Of a stretch of 25,899 nt of DNA, positions 9,001-16,641 are shown in pieces. Numbering within the stretch: position 1 is the first letter of the stretch; every line of letters starts with the position of its first letter. Source of the DNA: UBA4132 sp037133675 (GTDB taxonomy: Bacteria > Pseudomonadota > Gammaproteobacteria > Methylococcales > Methylomonadaceae); assembly GCA_037133675.1 (NCBI GenBank), contig JBAXNR010000065.1, forward strand, positions 1-25,899. The letters run 5' to 3'. The translations under genes were made by a program, and so were the position numbers. The notes below the pieces were generated by a model, which was given only the letters and a program-made list of their open reading frames with translations, did no database searches and was not told the origin of the DNA.

Positions 9001-9170
9001 TCAGGATTCGCACCTGGCATGGAGGCACTAACGGAAATAGTCGGAAAATCAACCTGCGGCAATGGCGCGACAGGTAATTGAAAAAACGCCAGTATTCCCG
9101 CTAAGGCAATCGCCAGTGTTAATAAAGTTGTCGCCACAGGGCGGTTAATAAAAATAGCTGAAAAGTTCAT
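6072..9170 (-). CDS. mdtC: RND multidrug efflux permease, MdtC type
   Basis: This is a proton-driven inner-membrane pump subunit of the HAE1 resistance-nodulation-division family, 1032 residues and full length. The N-terminus (FINRPVATTLL, then LPVAPLPQVDFPTI and VATPLERALGRI) is very close to enterobacterial MdtC. The proton-relay aspartates are in transmembrane helix 4 (GFVVDDAIVVLEN) and the helix-10 lysine is in GIVKKNAIMMIDF. Two large periplasmic loops follow transmembrane helices 1 and 7, as in the family. In known systems MdtC forms a mixed trimer with MdtB, fed by the adaptor MdtA. Neither is present upstream, where repeat-rich DNA begins. The ATG overlaps a TAA of an upstream frame (TAATG), a sign of former translational coupling. 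It may act as a homotrimer or with partners encoded elsewhere. Confidence 0.93.
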   Translation of the reverse strand: MNFSAIFINRPVATTLLTLAIALAGILAFFQLPVAPLPQVDFPTISVSASMPGANPEVMAATVATPLERALGRISGVTEMTSTSSFGSASITLQFDLSRDIDGAARDVQAAINAASSLLPTSLPNRPNYRKMNPSDAPIMILALTSDTLSRGQLYDIASTILAQKIAQIDGIGQVNIGGSSLPAVRVELNPFALAQYGVSFADIRTALTNTNVNRPKGTLENDTQHWQIAVNDQAKQASDYLPLIVAYRNGAPVHLSDVGSVLDSSEDLRSAGYLNGKKAVVLVLNKQSGANIIATVDAVKALLPQLQASIPNAVNLSLAMDRSTTIRASLHEVGISLLIAVVLVILVVFLFLRNFRASMIPIITVPMSLIGTFAAMYLLDYSLDNLSLMALTVATGFVVDDAIVVLENTTRYIEQGLPPRVAALKGVKEVAFTVLTMSLSLIAVFIPILFMGGMVGRLFQEFAVTLSVAVLVSLVLSLTTTPMLCALWLKKADIQHGSIYHFSERFFNRLATAYQRSLNWALNHSRLMMLLLAATIGFNIYLFIIVPKGFFPTQDTGRLGGNIQADQGVSSHALQEKLASFVKLLSEDSEVENVVGFTGSGGGGGQRLSNNGQMFAILKPLAQRRLNVEQLLDRLRVKSSAIAGAKLYLQPAQELRVGGRGSASLFEYALEANDLEELRTWTPKIMRALQRRSELEDVNTNQQDKGQQITLKIDRDAATRLGVSQTLINSTLNDAFGQRQVSIIYTALNQYHVVMESAPEYAQNAETLKNIYISVPPSATFPNGAQVPLSTFASYAMTNTPLSVNHQGQFPTSTISFNLKAGASLSLATKVIEETMRDLAVPSSIHGGFQGSAKAFQQSQNSQPWLIVAALLTIYIVLGILYESFVHPLTILSTLPSAGVGAILALMAFKTEFSLIALIGVILLIGIVKKNAIMMIDFAVNAERNSGMTGHEAIRTACMMRFRPIMMTTFAALLAALPLAFGTGYGAELRQPLGIAIVGGLMVSQLLTLYTTPVVYLYMNRFQSFCRRLWS

Positions 9171-9216
9171 TATGCGTTCACTCGGTTAAGCATCAAGACC
9201 TGCGAAGTCTGTTCTC

Positions 9217-9243
9217 GTTCCACGCGTTGCGTGGGAATGCAGT
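9217..9243. repeat. GCGTGGGAATGCAGT repeat, partial copy
   Basis: A six-base-arm hairpin (CCACGC at 9220-9225, GCGTGG at 9229-9234) is followed by GAATGCAGT. The 15 bases GCGTGGGAATGCAGT are identical to the right arm of the palindrome at 9375-9417, and a shorter version (GCGCGTGGGAATG) recurs near 11534-11546. Confidence 0.7.
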
Positions 9244-9374
9244 GTCAACGCGCTGCGTTGCGTAGCAGAGTATGGCGCGGAGTGCATAAATTCCTTATGG
9301 AGTGTGTGAGTTAGGTAGACGTTATTTTGTTTTGACATCGTGTGTGGGGAAAAAGTGATGGTCGGCGTAGCACG

Positions 9375-9417
9375 CCGTTACTGCATTCCCACGCGCCGCG
9401 TGGGAATGCAGTAACGG
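9375..9417. repeat. Perfect 43-base palindrome
   Basis: The arms CCGTTACTGCATTCCCACGC-G (9375-9395) and their exact complement (9397-9417) surround a single central C. All 21 positions pair, so the DNA could form a cruciform and the RNA a very stable hairpin. It belongs to the GCGTGGGAATG repeat family also seen at 9217-9243. It lies roughly 200 bases upstream of mdtC and 500 bases upstream of the FadL-type gene. Confidence 0.9.
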
Positions 9418-9919
9418 TAGATTATGAGAATAACACAGAAGCTACGGTTTTAACCTTTAACTATCTGTGACAGTTTTATGAAACAGCAAACTGCGTGGTA
9501 AATGTTGGAAAGTTAACTATGGACAGGTAAGGTTTGAGTGAGTGCCGAACCCCAATATTTGCGTGTAGATGATTGTTTTTGTTGGAGTTACGATTTCAAA
9601 AAAGTCGGTAAAGAGTAAGCGCACCAATCCGCAGCGAGACTTTACCAATACCAAGAAATTTACTAAAAATTGGTTGCGTACTGAGACACACGCTGAATTG
9701 TTCGAGTGAAACGTTGTTTTTGTGAATTGCTTGCTACTTGCTCATTTATACGTTTTGACAAAAATACTAGATGAAAATTCAATAACTAGCGGTTACATAG
9801 CCTTTAAAATTGTTGTATCTATTTATTGGATACCCTAATCGAATAATACCGTTTTCTTAACTCAGTAACATTACCCTAAACTGCATTCCAATTATTGAAA
9901 AATTTGGAGAAACACGTTT

Positions 9920-11239
9920 ATGTCGTTAAAAAATTCTCACTCATCAATTAATATGCGACAACCAAGCCTATCAGCCAGTATTGTCGCCATGATGGTCTTA
10001 TTTCCCGCTGTATCACAAGCTACTAACGGTTATTTTGCACACGGTTACGGCGCACGCAGCAAAGCAATGGCAGGTGTCGGTGCGGCTTTGCCTCAAGATG
10101 CAATGGCGGCAGCGGTCAATCCTGCGGGTATGGCGTTTGTCGGTAATCGCTTTGATGTAGAAATCGAATTGTTCAGTCCACATCGTGAATATAGCGTAAG
10201 CGGCACTCCCACAATGGCACAGGGTGCTTTTCCACTTAATTCAGGTACGGTTAAAAGCAGTAGCGACTACTTCCCTGTGCCGACAATTGGCTTTAATTAT
10301 AAGTTAGACGCTAATCAATCGGTGGGTTTAACAGTGTTTGGTAACGGCGGTATGAATACCAATTACCCTGACTTTGCCAGTCAAACCTGCCCACCAGGTG
10401 GTTCAGGTACTTTTTGTAGTGGTAAAACAGGTATCGACTTGGCACAGGCATTCATCAGCCCCAGCTATGCACACAGTTTTGCCAATAATAAATTTTCGTT
10501 GGGTATCGCGCCGATTTTTGCGGTGCAGTCTTTTAAAGCGCGTGGACTCAATTCATTTGCAGGATTTTCCAGCGACCCGCAACATCTTTCTGACTTAGGA
10601 CGTGATTATTCTTATGGCGGCGGTGTGCGTGTCGGTGGTTTAGTCAATATACTGCCTAACCTGCATCTGGGCGCGTCGTATAAAAGCCGTATCTTTATGT
10701 CACGGTTTCATGATTATGCAGGATTGTTTGCCGAACAAGGCAGTTTCGATATTCCAGAAAGTATTAATGCGGGGTTGGCATGGGATATAAACGAACACTT
10801 CACCACCGCGTTTGATGTCGAGCATATTCGTTACAGCAGTATAAAATCCGTCCATAACCCGCTGTTGCCCAATTTACAAACCGCACAATTAGGTAATAAT
10901 CAAGGTGCTGGATTCGGCTGGAAAGACATGACGGTATTTAAGCTGGGTACACAATGGCGGCAAAATAAAAATTGGACATGGCGAGCGGGCGTTAGTTACG
11001 GCGAACAACCGATTCCCAAGTCTCAAGTGCTGTTCAATGTTCTCGCCCCAGGTGTACAGGAATGGCATTTGACCACAGGATTTACCCGCAGTTTAAGCGA
11101 TAAAGATGATTTGAGTTTTGCTTTCATGTACTCACCCAGCAAAACCGTTTCTGGCACGAATCCGCTCAGCCCCAGCCAAAATATTGATTTACAAATGTAT
11201 CAACTTTCCTTTCAGTTGGCGTGGTCACGACGGTTTTGA
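9920..11239 (+). CDS. FadL/OmpP1/TodX-family outer membrane channel
   Basis: This is a predicted 14-strand outer-membrane beta-barrel for uptake of hydrophobic molecules such as long-chain fatty acids or hydrocarbons. A signal peptide ends near residue 35 (FPAVSQA), and the mature protein begins TNGYFAHGYGARSKAMAG, the plug-like N-terminal hatch typical of the family, followed by the conserved AVNPAGMAF segment. The rest alternates aromatic and polar residues, as barrels do, and ends with a terminal aromatic (WSRRF), the usual outer-membrane sorting signal. Length 439 is normal. The ATG at 9920 has GGAG about ten bases upstream; an internal ATG 11 codons later would give a more standard signal peptide. 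It is monocistronic here. The substrate cannot be told from sequence. Confidence 0.88.
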   Translation: MSLKNSHSSINMRQPSLSASIVAMMVLFPAVSQATNGYFAHGYGARSKAMAGVGAALPQDAMAAAVNPAGMAFVGNRFDVEIELFSPHREYSVSGTPTMAQGAFPLNSGTVKSSSDYFPVPTIGFNYKLDANQSVGLTVFGNGGMNTNYPDFASQTCPPGGSGTFCSGKTGIDLAQAFISPSYAHSFANNKFSLGIAPIFAVQSFKARGLNSFAGFSSDPQHLSDLGRDYSYGGGVRVGGLVNILPNLHLGASYKSRIFMSRFHDYAGLFAEQGSFDIPESINAGLAWDINEHFTTAFDVEHIRYSSIKSVHNPLLPNLQTAQLGNNQGAGFGWKDMTVFKLGTQWRQNKNWTWRAGVSYGEQPIPKSQVLFNVLAPGVQEWHLTTGFTRSLSDKDDLSFAFMYSPSKTVSGTNPLSPSQNIDLQMYQLSFQLAWSRRF

Positions 11240-11700
11240 TGCTTGTGTTTACCCGCTATCGCGCTTAATATTCAGCGAGTAACCCAGATGGAGCGTAGCG
11301 GAATCTGGGGTTTGTCGCCATAACAAATCGTTCTTGTATATCATCCCACATTCCGCAAGCTCCATGTAGGTTACTTAATACTGGGGTGACTGCTATCAGC
11401 AATAAACCTGCAAAGCGTTGACTGGCGAAGTATGTAAAAATTGCACTGGAGGCTAACGTTAAATAAAAATTTTTCATAAAGAATGTGTACATTTTATCAA
11501 AGTGACTACATTTTTCATCGTTCCCTCGCTCTGGCGCGTGGGAATGTCGCTGTTAATGTTCTAGCATTTTCTCACACACCACTGGAGCGTGAAATAAGAT
11601 ATACCGCGCATCAGGCGCATCATCCGCATTGGTAATGTTCTTGTAATATTGAACTATGATAATCGAAGAGCTATTAATCATTAACACTTCGAGGCTCTTT
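11240..11700. other. Intergenic region with hairpin repeat
   Basis: The stretch holds a hairpin repeat at 11282-11311 (ACCCAGAT ... ATCTGGGG-T), a fragment of the GCGTGGGAATG repeat near 11534-11546 and a doubtful minus-strand small gene (11265-11492). The final ~100 bases before 11701 are AT-rich and should carry the promoter of the phytase-like gene. GAGG at 11688-11691 is its likely ribosome site. Confidence 0.5.
11265..11492 (-). CDS. Doubtful small membrane protein (75 aa)
   Basis: The frame begins with a hydrophobic segment (about residues 8-38) that could form one or two membrane helices, and contains HGACGMWDD. Its last 17 residues are the translation of the hairpin repeat at 11282-11311, so the C-terminus is probably not original. 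No Shine-Dalgarno sequence precedes either candidate ATG (11490-11492 or 11475-11477). It may be a small real gene whose end was replaced by the repeat, or chance. I do not recognise a family. Confidence 0.25.
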   Translation of the reverse strand: MYTFFMKNFYLTLASSAIFTYFASQRFAGLLLIAVTPVLSNLHGACGMWDDIQERFVMATNPRFRYAPSGLLAEY

Positions 11701-13053
11701 ATGACAAACAAACATTTGATTCCATTTTTACTTTTACCTTTTTTCGTAGTTCCGACTGCTCAAGCGCAAATTGATTTAATCGCAATTGGTCAAGTCAGTG
11801 GCACTTATCAAGATATGGCAAGCAAATCATCCGCAGCACTTGAAAGCGGAGTTGCTGGAAACCTTCTGGGCGGTGTGGGTTCTGGTTTAGCTTATGCGGG
11901 AGGCAATAATTTTCTCGCTATTCCTGATCGCGGTCCAAACGCAACACCATACAATCCAGTAGTGGATGATACGACTTCCTACATCCCACGTTTTCAAACA
12001 TTCAGCCTGTCTTTGGCTGCCAATCCAAGCTACGATTCATTAACAGTCGGTTCGTTGCCTTACATATTATCACCGTTTCTTACTGATACTACTTTGTTAT
12101 CCAGTAAGACAAAACTAGCTTACGGTGTGAACGGCGCACCACATTTAAACCACGAAGACAAATTTTATTTTAGTGGTCGTTCAGACAATTTTGATGCCAC
12201 TAAACCATCAACTAACCCACATGATGCCCGCTTAGATCCAGAAGGTGTTCGCGTATCCAATGATGGTAAAAGTGTCTTTATTAGTGATGAATACGGTCCT
12301 TATGTTTATCAATTTGATCGTAAAACTGGTAAACGCATCAAAGCCTTCACGCTGCCAGCCTACTATGCTATCAGTAAGCTCGATTCAGTGGGTGCTAACG
12401 AAATATCAGGTAATACCAGTGGTCGCATTACCAACAAAGGCATGGAAGGGTTGGCTATTACGCCAGACGGCTCTACTCTGGTTGGTATGATGCAGCAAAA
12501 CCTGATTCAGGACACCAAGAAATATCTGCGCATCATCACGATTGATATAGCGACTGGCTTGACGCATGAATTTGCCTATAAATTGGATAAGGGTTCAAGT
12601 GTCAGTGACATCTTAGCCATTAACGATCATGAGTTTTTAGTTGATGAGCGTGATGGTAGTGGTTTAGGAAATGGCGATGCCGCCGTTGTTAAAAAACTGT
12701 ACAAAATTGATCTGACAGGTGCAACCGAAATTAGCGGTGTTGCTGCTATAACTACAGCAAACCTGACTGGCATTACTTTAGTTAAAAAACAGGAGTTCCT
12801 TGATGTTTTGGCTATTCTAAAAGCAAACGGTGTCACTGCGGCTAATGTTCCTGCCAAACTTGAAGGTGTCGCTTTCGGTTCTGACATCGTTATCAAGGGT
12901 GTCAACAAACACACGCTGTTTATCGCTAACGACAACGATTTTCTGCCTAGTGTTGGTGGTATCAATAACCCTAACCAGTTTTTTGTATTCGCGATTGATG
13001 AGTCGGATTTATTTTCATACTTACCACAAAAAATTCATAATGAAGATGAATAA
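11701..13053 (+). CDS. Secreted phytase-like / esterase-like beta-propeller protein
   Basis: A signal peptide (LIPFLLLPFFVVPTAQA, cleavage near residue 20) exports this 450-residue protein. The mature part matches the "esterase-like activity of phytase" family (PF13449): GVGSGLAYAGGNNFLAIPDRGPN near the N-terminus, then DPEGVRVSNDGKSVFISDEYGPYVYQFD and NKGMEGLAITPDGSTLVGMMQ, which are repeated propeller blades with acidic metal-binding-like positions, and a late KLEGVAFG blade. Members are annotated as possible phosphoesterases, but the true substrate is generally unknown. The start was moved to 11701 because GAGG lies about nine bases upstream and the signal peptide then begins correctly; the frame is open from 11656. 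It is single, between FadL-type and MOSC genes. Confidence 0.85.
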   Translation: MTNKHLIPFLLLPFFVVPTAQAQIDLIAIGQVSGTYQDMASKSSAALESGVAGNLLGGVGSGLAYAGGNNFLAIPDRGPNATPYNPVVDDTTSYIPRFQTFSLSLAANPSYDSLTVGSLPYILSPFLTDTTLLSSKTKLAYGVNGAPHLNHEDKFYFSGRSDNFDATKPSTNPHDARLDPEGVRVSNDGKSVFISDEYGPYVYQFDRKTGKRIKAFTLPAYYAISKLDSVGANEISGNTSGRITNKGMEGLAITPDGSTLVGMMQQNLIQDTKKYLRIITIDIATGLTHEFAYKLDKGSSVSDILAINDHEFLVDERDGSGLGNGDAAVVKKLYKIDLTGATEISGVAAITTANLTGITLVKKQEFLDVLAILKANGVTAANVPAKLEGVAFGSDIVIKGVNKHTLFIANDNDFLPSVGGINNPNQFFVFAIDESDLFSYLPQKIHNEDE

Positions 13054-13118
13054 GCTCGTGGTAACTCGTAAGATAAGTAATGTGTAACTTGTAAAATAAC
13101 GAGTAGATACAAGCCCAG

Positions 13119-13150
13119 AGGAAGCCCATCGTTCGCTAGATAGGCTTCCT
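13119..13150. terminator. Hairpin between convergent genes
   Basis: AGGAAGCC (13119-13126) and GGCTTCCT (13143-13150) form a perfect 8-base stem with a 16-base loop. It lies between the stop codons of the phytase-like gene and the MOSC gene, where a two-way terminator is expected. There is no strong T-run, so the call is moderate. Confidence 0.45.
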
Positions 13151-13178
13151 ACTTCAGCACATCTATCGTGCTAAGCTA

Positions 13179-14027
13179 TCAATCTTCAATAACGATAGTA
13201 TCGCCGCGTTTAACCCAGCCCGCTTGAATGACTTTGGCGTAAACACCAACGCTGGGTAGTTCTTTGCCAGCGAAAGGGACAAGAGGACGGTTTTGAGCAA
13301 CGGCTTTGAGTATGCCACTATCCGCTGGTAAGTCACCTTGGGCAAGCGTTGGCATTACGCAACGTGGGCAAGGGTCTGATATTTGTAAACGCAGGCTGTC
13401 GCCTATTTTGATGGTTTTTCCTACCCAGTCATTTTCGACAAAACCCGTTAAACCGCTGGTATCGATGGTGATATTGGGTCTAAAACGTCGCACTTCAAAA
13501 CGTCCTTCAGGGTAGATTTTTTGTAGAGCTTCTAGTGAGCTGGTGGTGATTAAATGCAATGCCGCATAATCAAAAAACGAACCTTGAGGCGCGTCGCCCG
13601 CCACGGCTTCGTTGGATATTTCATTGCTTTCACCCTCATACTCTGGCCAATATTGTTCAAGTGCTGCCGCTTCGGGTGCTTGAGTTGCCAATTTTACAGG
13701 ACTTCCTAAAAAATCTGATAGTTGTTGATTGAGATCAGCTTGATCGCTGTGTAACACTCTGCCGTCTGGCAGGGTAATCCAAACGGGTTGCGTGGTATTA
13801 AATTCAAGCGGTGCGGTATAAGCTGCGCGAAATGAAAAAAAGTTTGGCCATTTTTTTGGGTTTTTGGCACTGACTACTTTGTTGGTTTGTGTATCGATGA
13901 GCGCGTAGGAACGATCCCCTAATAAACCGCCCAATGTAATGTTTGCGCCATTGAGTTCTTCGCCCATCATGGATTTTACAGGATAACGCCAGAGTGTTGA
14001 AACAGTGATTGTGGTGGTATTTGACAT
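13179..14027 (-). CDS. MOSC-domain molybdenum cofactor sulfurase-like protein (YcbX/mARC type)
   Basis: The N-terminal MOSC beta-barrel (LWRYPVKSMMGEELNGANIT, then GLLGDRSYALID) is followed by a MOSC domain with DPCPRCVMPT, which holds the cysteine thought to bind the molybdenum cofactor in YcbX and mARC proteins. Length 282 is close to that of short YcbX-like proteins. Such proteins act in the cytoplasm and reduce N-hydroxylated compounds or handle Mo cofactor. The C-terminal ferredoxin domain of E. coli YcbX is absent, so an external electron donor would be needed. The start has a good GAGGAG eight bases before the ATG. It is a single gene, divergent from the DUF4124 gene. Confidence 0.85.
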   Translation of the reverse strand: MSNTTTITVSTLWRYPVKSMMGEELNGANITLGGLLGDRSYALIDTQTNKVVSAKNPKKWPNFFSFRAAYTAPLEFNTTQPVWITLPDGRVLHSDQADLNQQLSDFLGSPVKLATQAPEAAALEQYWPEYEGESNEISNEAVAGDAPQGSFFDYAALHLITTSSLEALQKIYPEGRFEVRRFRPNITIDTSGLTGFVENDWVGKTIKIGDSLRLQISDPCPRCVMPTLAQGDLPADSGILKAVAQNRPLVPFAGKELPSVGVYAKVIQAGWVKRGDTIVIED

Positions 14028-14291
14028 GATTACTCCTCATAGTTTTTATTATAAATTTAAAGGAACTAAGCTCCTCAATTCGATTATCAAACTAAAGATA
14101 AGTTATTGTCAACTTATCGAGTCTAGCAAGCCTCTGCATAAACCATTAGCCTTATGCTAAACTGCTATCAAAATGTTACTCGAACTTTACAAAAACCATC
14201 TGTCTCAGAAGTTGTCACCCCTCGCTTATCAGTGGTGAAGCACCAAAATCAGTTGAGTTATACCCTAGACACTTTTATAAACGAGGACACT

Positions 14292-14876
14292 ATGCACATC
14301 ATTATATTGCTGTTACTGCTTGTCATGAGCCATTCAACTCATGCTGAAGTTTATAAATGTCGCACACCCTCAAAACCAACGGTGTATCAGTCCACGCCTT
14401 GTTCGCCTGATAGTGCCGATAAAAATATCGTTAATATACCTAAATTAGATACTCACCAAATCCAAGAAGCCGAAGACCGATTAAAAGCCACCGAAGCAGA
14501 ACGGCAAGCATTGGATAAAACCGAGCAAGCACGACAAGAAGCTGCTGCCGCGAAATGGCAAGCCGAAGCTCCAGAACGTGCAGCGGCGGCGGCAAGGCAA
14601 GAAGCGGCTGCCGCAAGGCAGGATGCCGCAGCGGCACGACAAGCAGCGGCAATTCTTAACAATCCCTATCCCATATTTATTCCTTATCCTAATTATAATA
14701 GCTACAATCCCAACCCTGCTTATACTCACAGAGGGGCACCTTATATTCCTACGCCTAATTCAAATTTTTCGCCTTATGGTCTGCTGCCTAATCCTGCCAC
14801 TAATCCCAGTTTTTCACCGTATTCTACCCCCTATCCACCGACCTATATGCCTGCTCCCGTATTTCCTAACCGATAA
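14292..14876 (+). CDS. Periplasmic DUF4124-domain protein with Ala/Arg/Gln repeat and Pro/Tyr-rich tail
   Basis: A signal peptide (IIILLLLLVMSHSTHA) precedes a DUF4124 motif: EVYKCRTPSKPTVYQSTPC, with its two conserved cysteines about residues 23-37. Then comes a charged helical segment (about 55-125) built from short repeats of the form RQEAAAARQDAAAARQ, likely a long helix or coiled coil, and a tail of about 70 residues rich in Pro, Tyr and Asn. The start at 14292 was chosen because GAGG lies eight bases upstream and the signal peptide begins there; the frame is open from 14154. It is followed 27 bases later by the K+ channel gene on the same strand, so an operon is likely. DUF4124 has no proven activity. 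The tail resembles wall- or surface-binding linkers, but this is inference. Confidence 0.7.
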   Translation: MHIIILLLLLVMSHSTHAEVYKCRTPSKPTVYQSTPCSPDSADKNIVNIPKLDTHQIQEAEDRLKATEAERQALDKTEQARQEAAAAKWQAEAPERAAAAARQEAAAARQDAAAARQAAAILNNPYPIFIPYPNYNSYNPNPAYTHRGAPYIPTPNSNFSPYGLLPNPATNPSFSPYSTPYPPTYMPAPVFPNR

Positions 14877-14903
14877 AAATAGTTAACGTTTAAGTATATT
14901 TTT

Positions 14904-15602
14904 ATGAAGACCAAACAATTTTATATACCTGAACAGGAAATATATTTATTAAAATTAGTCAGCCAGAAAATAGGTCGATACAGTTTTTTATTGACATCGA
15001 TGTTTTTAATGATCGGACTAAGACCATTCTTGGATGACTTAGTTCGCGTTGAGTTATTAGCAGATATATTTTTTAGCTGTGTATTAATGTCTGGCATTTA
15101 TGCGTTGAGCAAAAATCCTATTGCCTTGCGCATCTCATTATTTCTGGTTTTAGCGATTGCGGGGTTGAAAGTCAGCCATCATTTTAGTCAATCTACCAAT
15201 TTTCATACCGTAGAACTTGCATTTAGCGCACTCTTTTTTGCCCAAATGCTTATTATGATTCTCAAACATCTACTAATCGAACAAGACATAACAGCCGATA
15301 TGGTTATGGGTGGTGCGTGTGCATTTATATTGCTTGGATTGATCTGGGCATACGCTTACTATTTGCTGGAAATATGTCATCCCAACTCTTTTAAAGCAGC
15401 GGATCAATTAGGCGATGATATTGCGGACTTTATCTATTACAGCTTTGTCACCCTAACCTCGCTGGGTTATGGTGATATACTCGCTACATCCAAACAAGCG
15501 CGTAGTCTAACCATTCTCGAAGCGATTGTTGGACAACTGTATTTGGCTATTATGATTAGTCGCTTGGTAAGTTTGCATCTTTCAGAATCACACCATAAAT
15601 AG
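14904..15602 (+). CDS. Predicted potassium channel with TSLGYGD filter
   Basis: This 232-residue inner-membrane protein ends with an Ion_trans_2 type pore module: a helix at about 137-155, a pore helix, the selectivity filter TSLGYGD (185-191) and a final helix at about 203-222. Before it are about four further hydrophobic helices (30-46, 52-68, 77-90, 103-121). That topology resembles a voltage-gated-like channel, but I see no regular arginine S4 helix, so voltage sensing is doubtful. No cytoplasmic RCK/TrkA_N regulatory domain is present. No Shine-Dalgarno sequence is obvious. It sits between the DUF4124 and DUF4239 genes with gaps of 27 and 32 bases. K+ passage is a firm inference from the filter; gating is unknown. 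Confidence 0.85.
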   Translation: MKTKQFYIPEQEIYLLKLVSQKIGRYSFLLTSMFLMIGLRPFLDDLVRVELLADIFFSCVLMSGIYALSKNPIALRISLFLVLAIAGLKVSHHFSQSTNFHTVELAFSALFFAQMLIMILKHLLIEQDITADMVMGGACAFILLGLIWAYAYYLLEICHPNSFKAADQLGDDIADFIYYSFVTLTSLGYGDILATSKQARSLTILEAIVGQLYLAIMISRLVSLHLSESHHK

Positions 15603-15634
15603 TCACTCTTTTTTCATAACGATAGGTCATCAAC

Positions 15635-16414
15635 ATGAATCTCACCCTAATCGCCTTATTAACAGCTGCTGGTTTATTTTTTGGTATGTTGGGCTGTCTT
15701 GAAATTGGACAACACGTTGGTGTCGCCAGAATCGCACACAATCCAGAGGGCTTAGCAAAAGGCGGCAGCGCGGCAGAAGGTGCAGTATTCGCCTTATTGG
15801 GCTTACTCATTGCCTTCACCTTTTCAGGTGCAGCATCGAGATTTGAAGATCGCCGCCACTTGATTACCGAAGAAGCTAACGACATCGGCACGGCTTATTT
15901 ACGCGTTGATTTACTGCCAAGCGATGCGCAACCTGAAATACGCGAACTATTTCGCCGCTATGTAGACTTGCGTTCTACCAGTTTTTTAACGGCAAAAAAT
16001 ACCGCTGGCATAAAAGAAAAATTTGCTGAGGCTCAGATACTACAAGGGGAAATTTGGACAAAATCACTCGCCGCCAGCCGAAGACCCGATGCTCCCGCAT
16101 CTGCAACCATGCTCTTACTACCCGCATTAAATGCCATGATCGACATCACCACCACTCGAATGACGGCAATGCAGAACCATCCGCCATTGATTATATTTTT
16201 CTTACTGACAGGGTTGATCTTCTTAAGCGCGTTGCTAGTTGGCTATGACAGTGCTGATAATAAAGAACGCAACTGGCTACACCCCCTAGTTTTCGCAGGC
16301 ATCATGTCGCTCACCGTCTATGTCATTATAGATATTGAATTCCCACGTCTAGGGCTAATTCGTATTGATGCAGCCGATCAAGTTCTTGTCGAACTTCGCA
16401 ACAGTATGAATTAA
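15635..16414 (+). CDS. DUF4239 bestrophin-like membrane protein
   Basis: A 259-residue protein with two N-terminal membrane helices (about 4-22 and 48-66), a central soluble helical segment rich in charged residues (about 70-180) and two C-terminal helices (about 188-207 and 219-236). The segment SAAEGAVFALLGLLIAFTFSGAASRFEDRR followed by EEANDIGTAYLR is characteristic of DUF4239, a family distantly related to bestrophin anion channels (sequence described here in parts: SAAEGAVFALL, TFSGAASRFEDRR). It is in the inner membrane and lies 32 bases after the K+ channel gene, so the two are probably co-expressed. Anion conduction has not been established for this family as far as I know; a paired K+/anion leak is speculation from context. 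Confidence 0.8.
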   Translation: MNLTLIALLTAAGLFFGMLGCLEIGQHVGVARIAHNPEGLAKGGSAAEGAVFALLGLLIAFTFSGAASRFEDRRHLITEEANDIGTAYLRVDLLPSDAQPEIRELFRRYVDLRSTSFLTAKNTAGIKEKFAEAQILQGEIWTKSLAASRRPDAPASATMLLLPALNAMIDITTTRMTAMQNHPPLIIFFLLTGLIFLSALLVGYDSADNKERNWLHPLVFAGIMSLTVYVIIDIEFPRLGLIRIDAADQVLVELRNSMN

Positions 16415-16429
16415 ATGAGTTCCTAACAA

Positions 16430-16497
16430 AAAGTCGGCGCATCTATTTATCCATCGTCATTCCAGCAGGGATGCTGGAATCCAGTGCCAAGGATGGC
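16430..16497. repeat. Dispersed palindromic repeat, partial copy
   Basis: AAAAGTCGGCG, an AT-rich spacer, then GTCATTCCAGCA and TGCTGGAATCCAGT with CAAGGATG: this matches the left half of the element at 131-260. The right arm is missing. It marks the left edge of the restriction island. Confidence 0.8.
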
Positions 16498-16641
16498 ATT
16501 ATAGTGAATTTGTTTTTTCGGCGGTGAAGTGCTTAGGCGGTGAAAACAGTATTTAATACAGTCGGTTGGAAACGCCATTACGATTCCAGAGTTTCTATAA
16601 TATAGTGTCTTCCACTAAACCATAATAAAAAGAATAGAAAC

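Larger units (their letters stand above)
9171..9919. other. Repeat-rich intergenic region
   Basis: No convincing gene is seen in these 749 bases. They hold a GC-rich hairpin repeat at 9217-9243 (CCACGC-GTT-GCGTGG, then GAATGCAGT), a perfect 43-base palindrome at 9375-9417 and, next to mdtC, a short frame on the minus strand ending TAA at 9170-9172 that may be the tail of a lost upstream gene. A plus-strand frame at 9569-9709 would encode a basic 46-residue peptide, but it lacks a ribosome site and I do not recognise it. The last ~100 bases are AT-rich and must contain the promoter of the FadL-type gene. I could not pick out a secure -35/-10 pair. Confidence 0.6.

Noticed and set aside
9569..9709. 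A 46-residue basic plus-strand frame in the repeat-rich gap, ending THAELFE
   Set aside because: There is no ribosome site and no family I recognise; it might be a transposase scrap, but nothing supports that.
14440..14729. Minus-strand frames rich in Ala, Cys and Arg
   Set aside because: They are the complement of the low-complexity Ala/Arg/Gln repeat in the DUF4124 gene.
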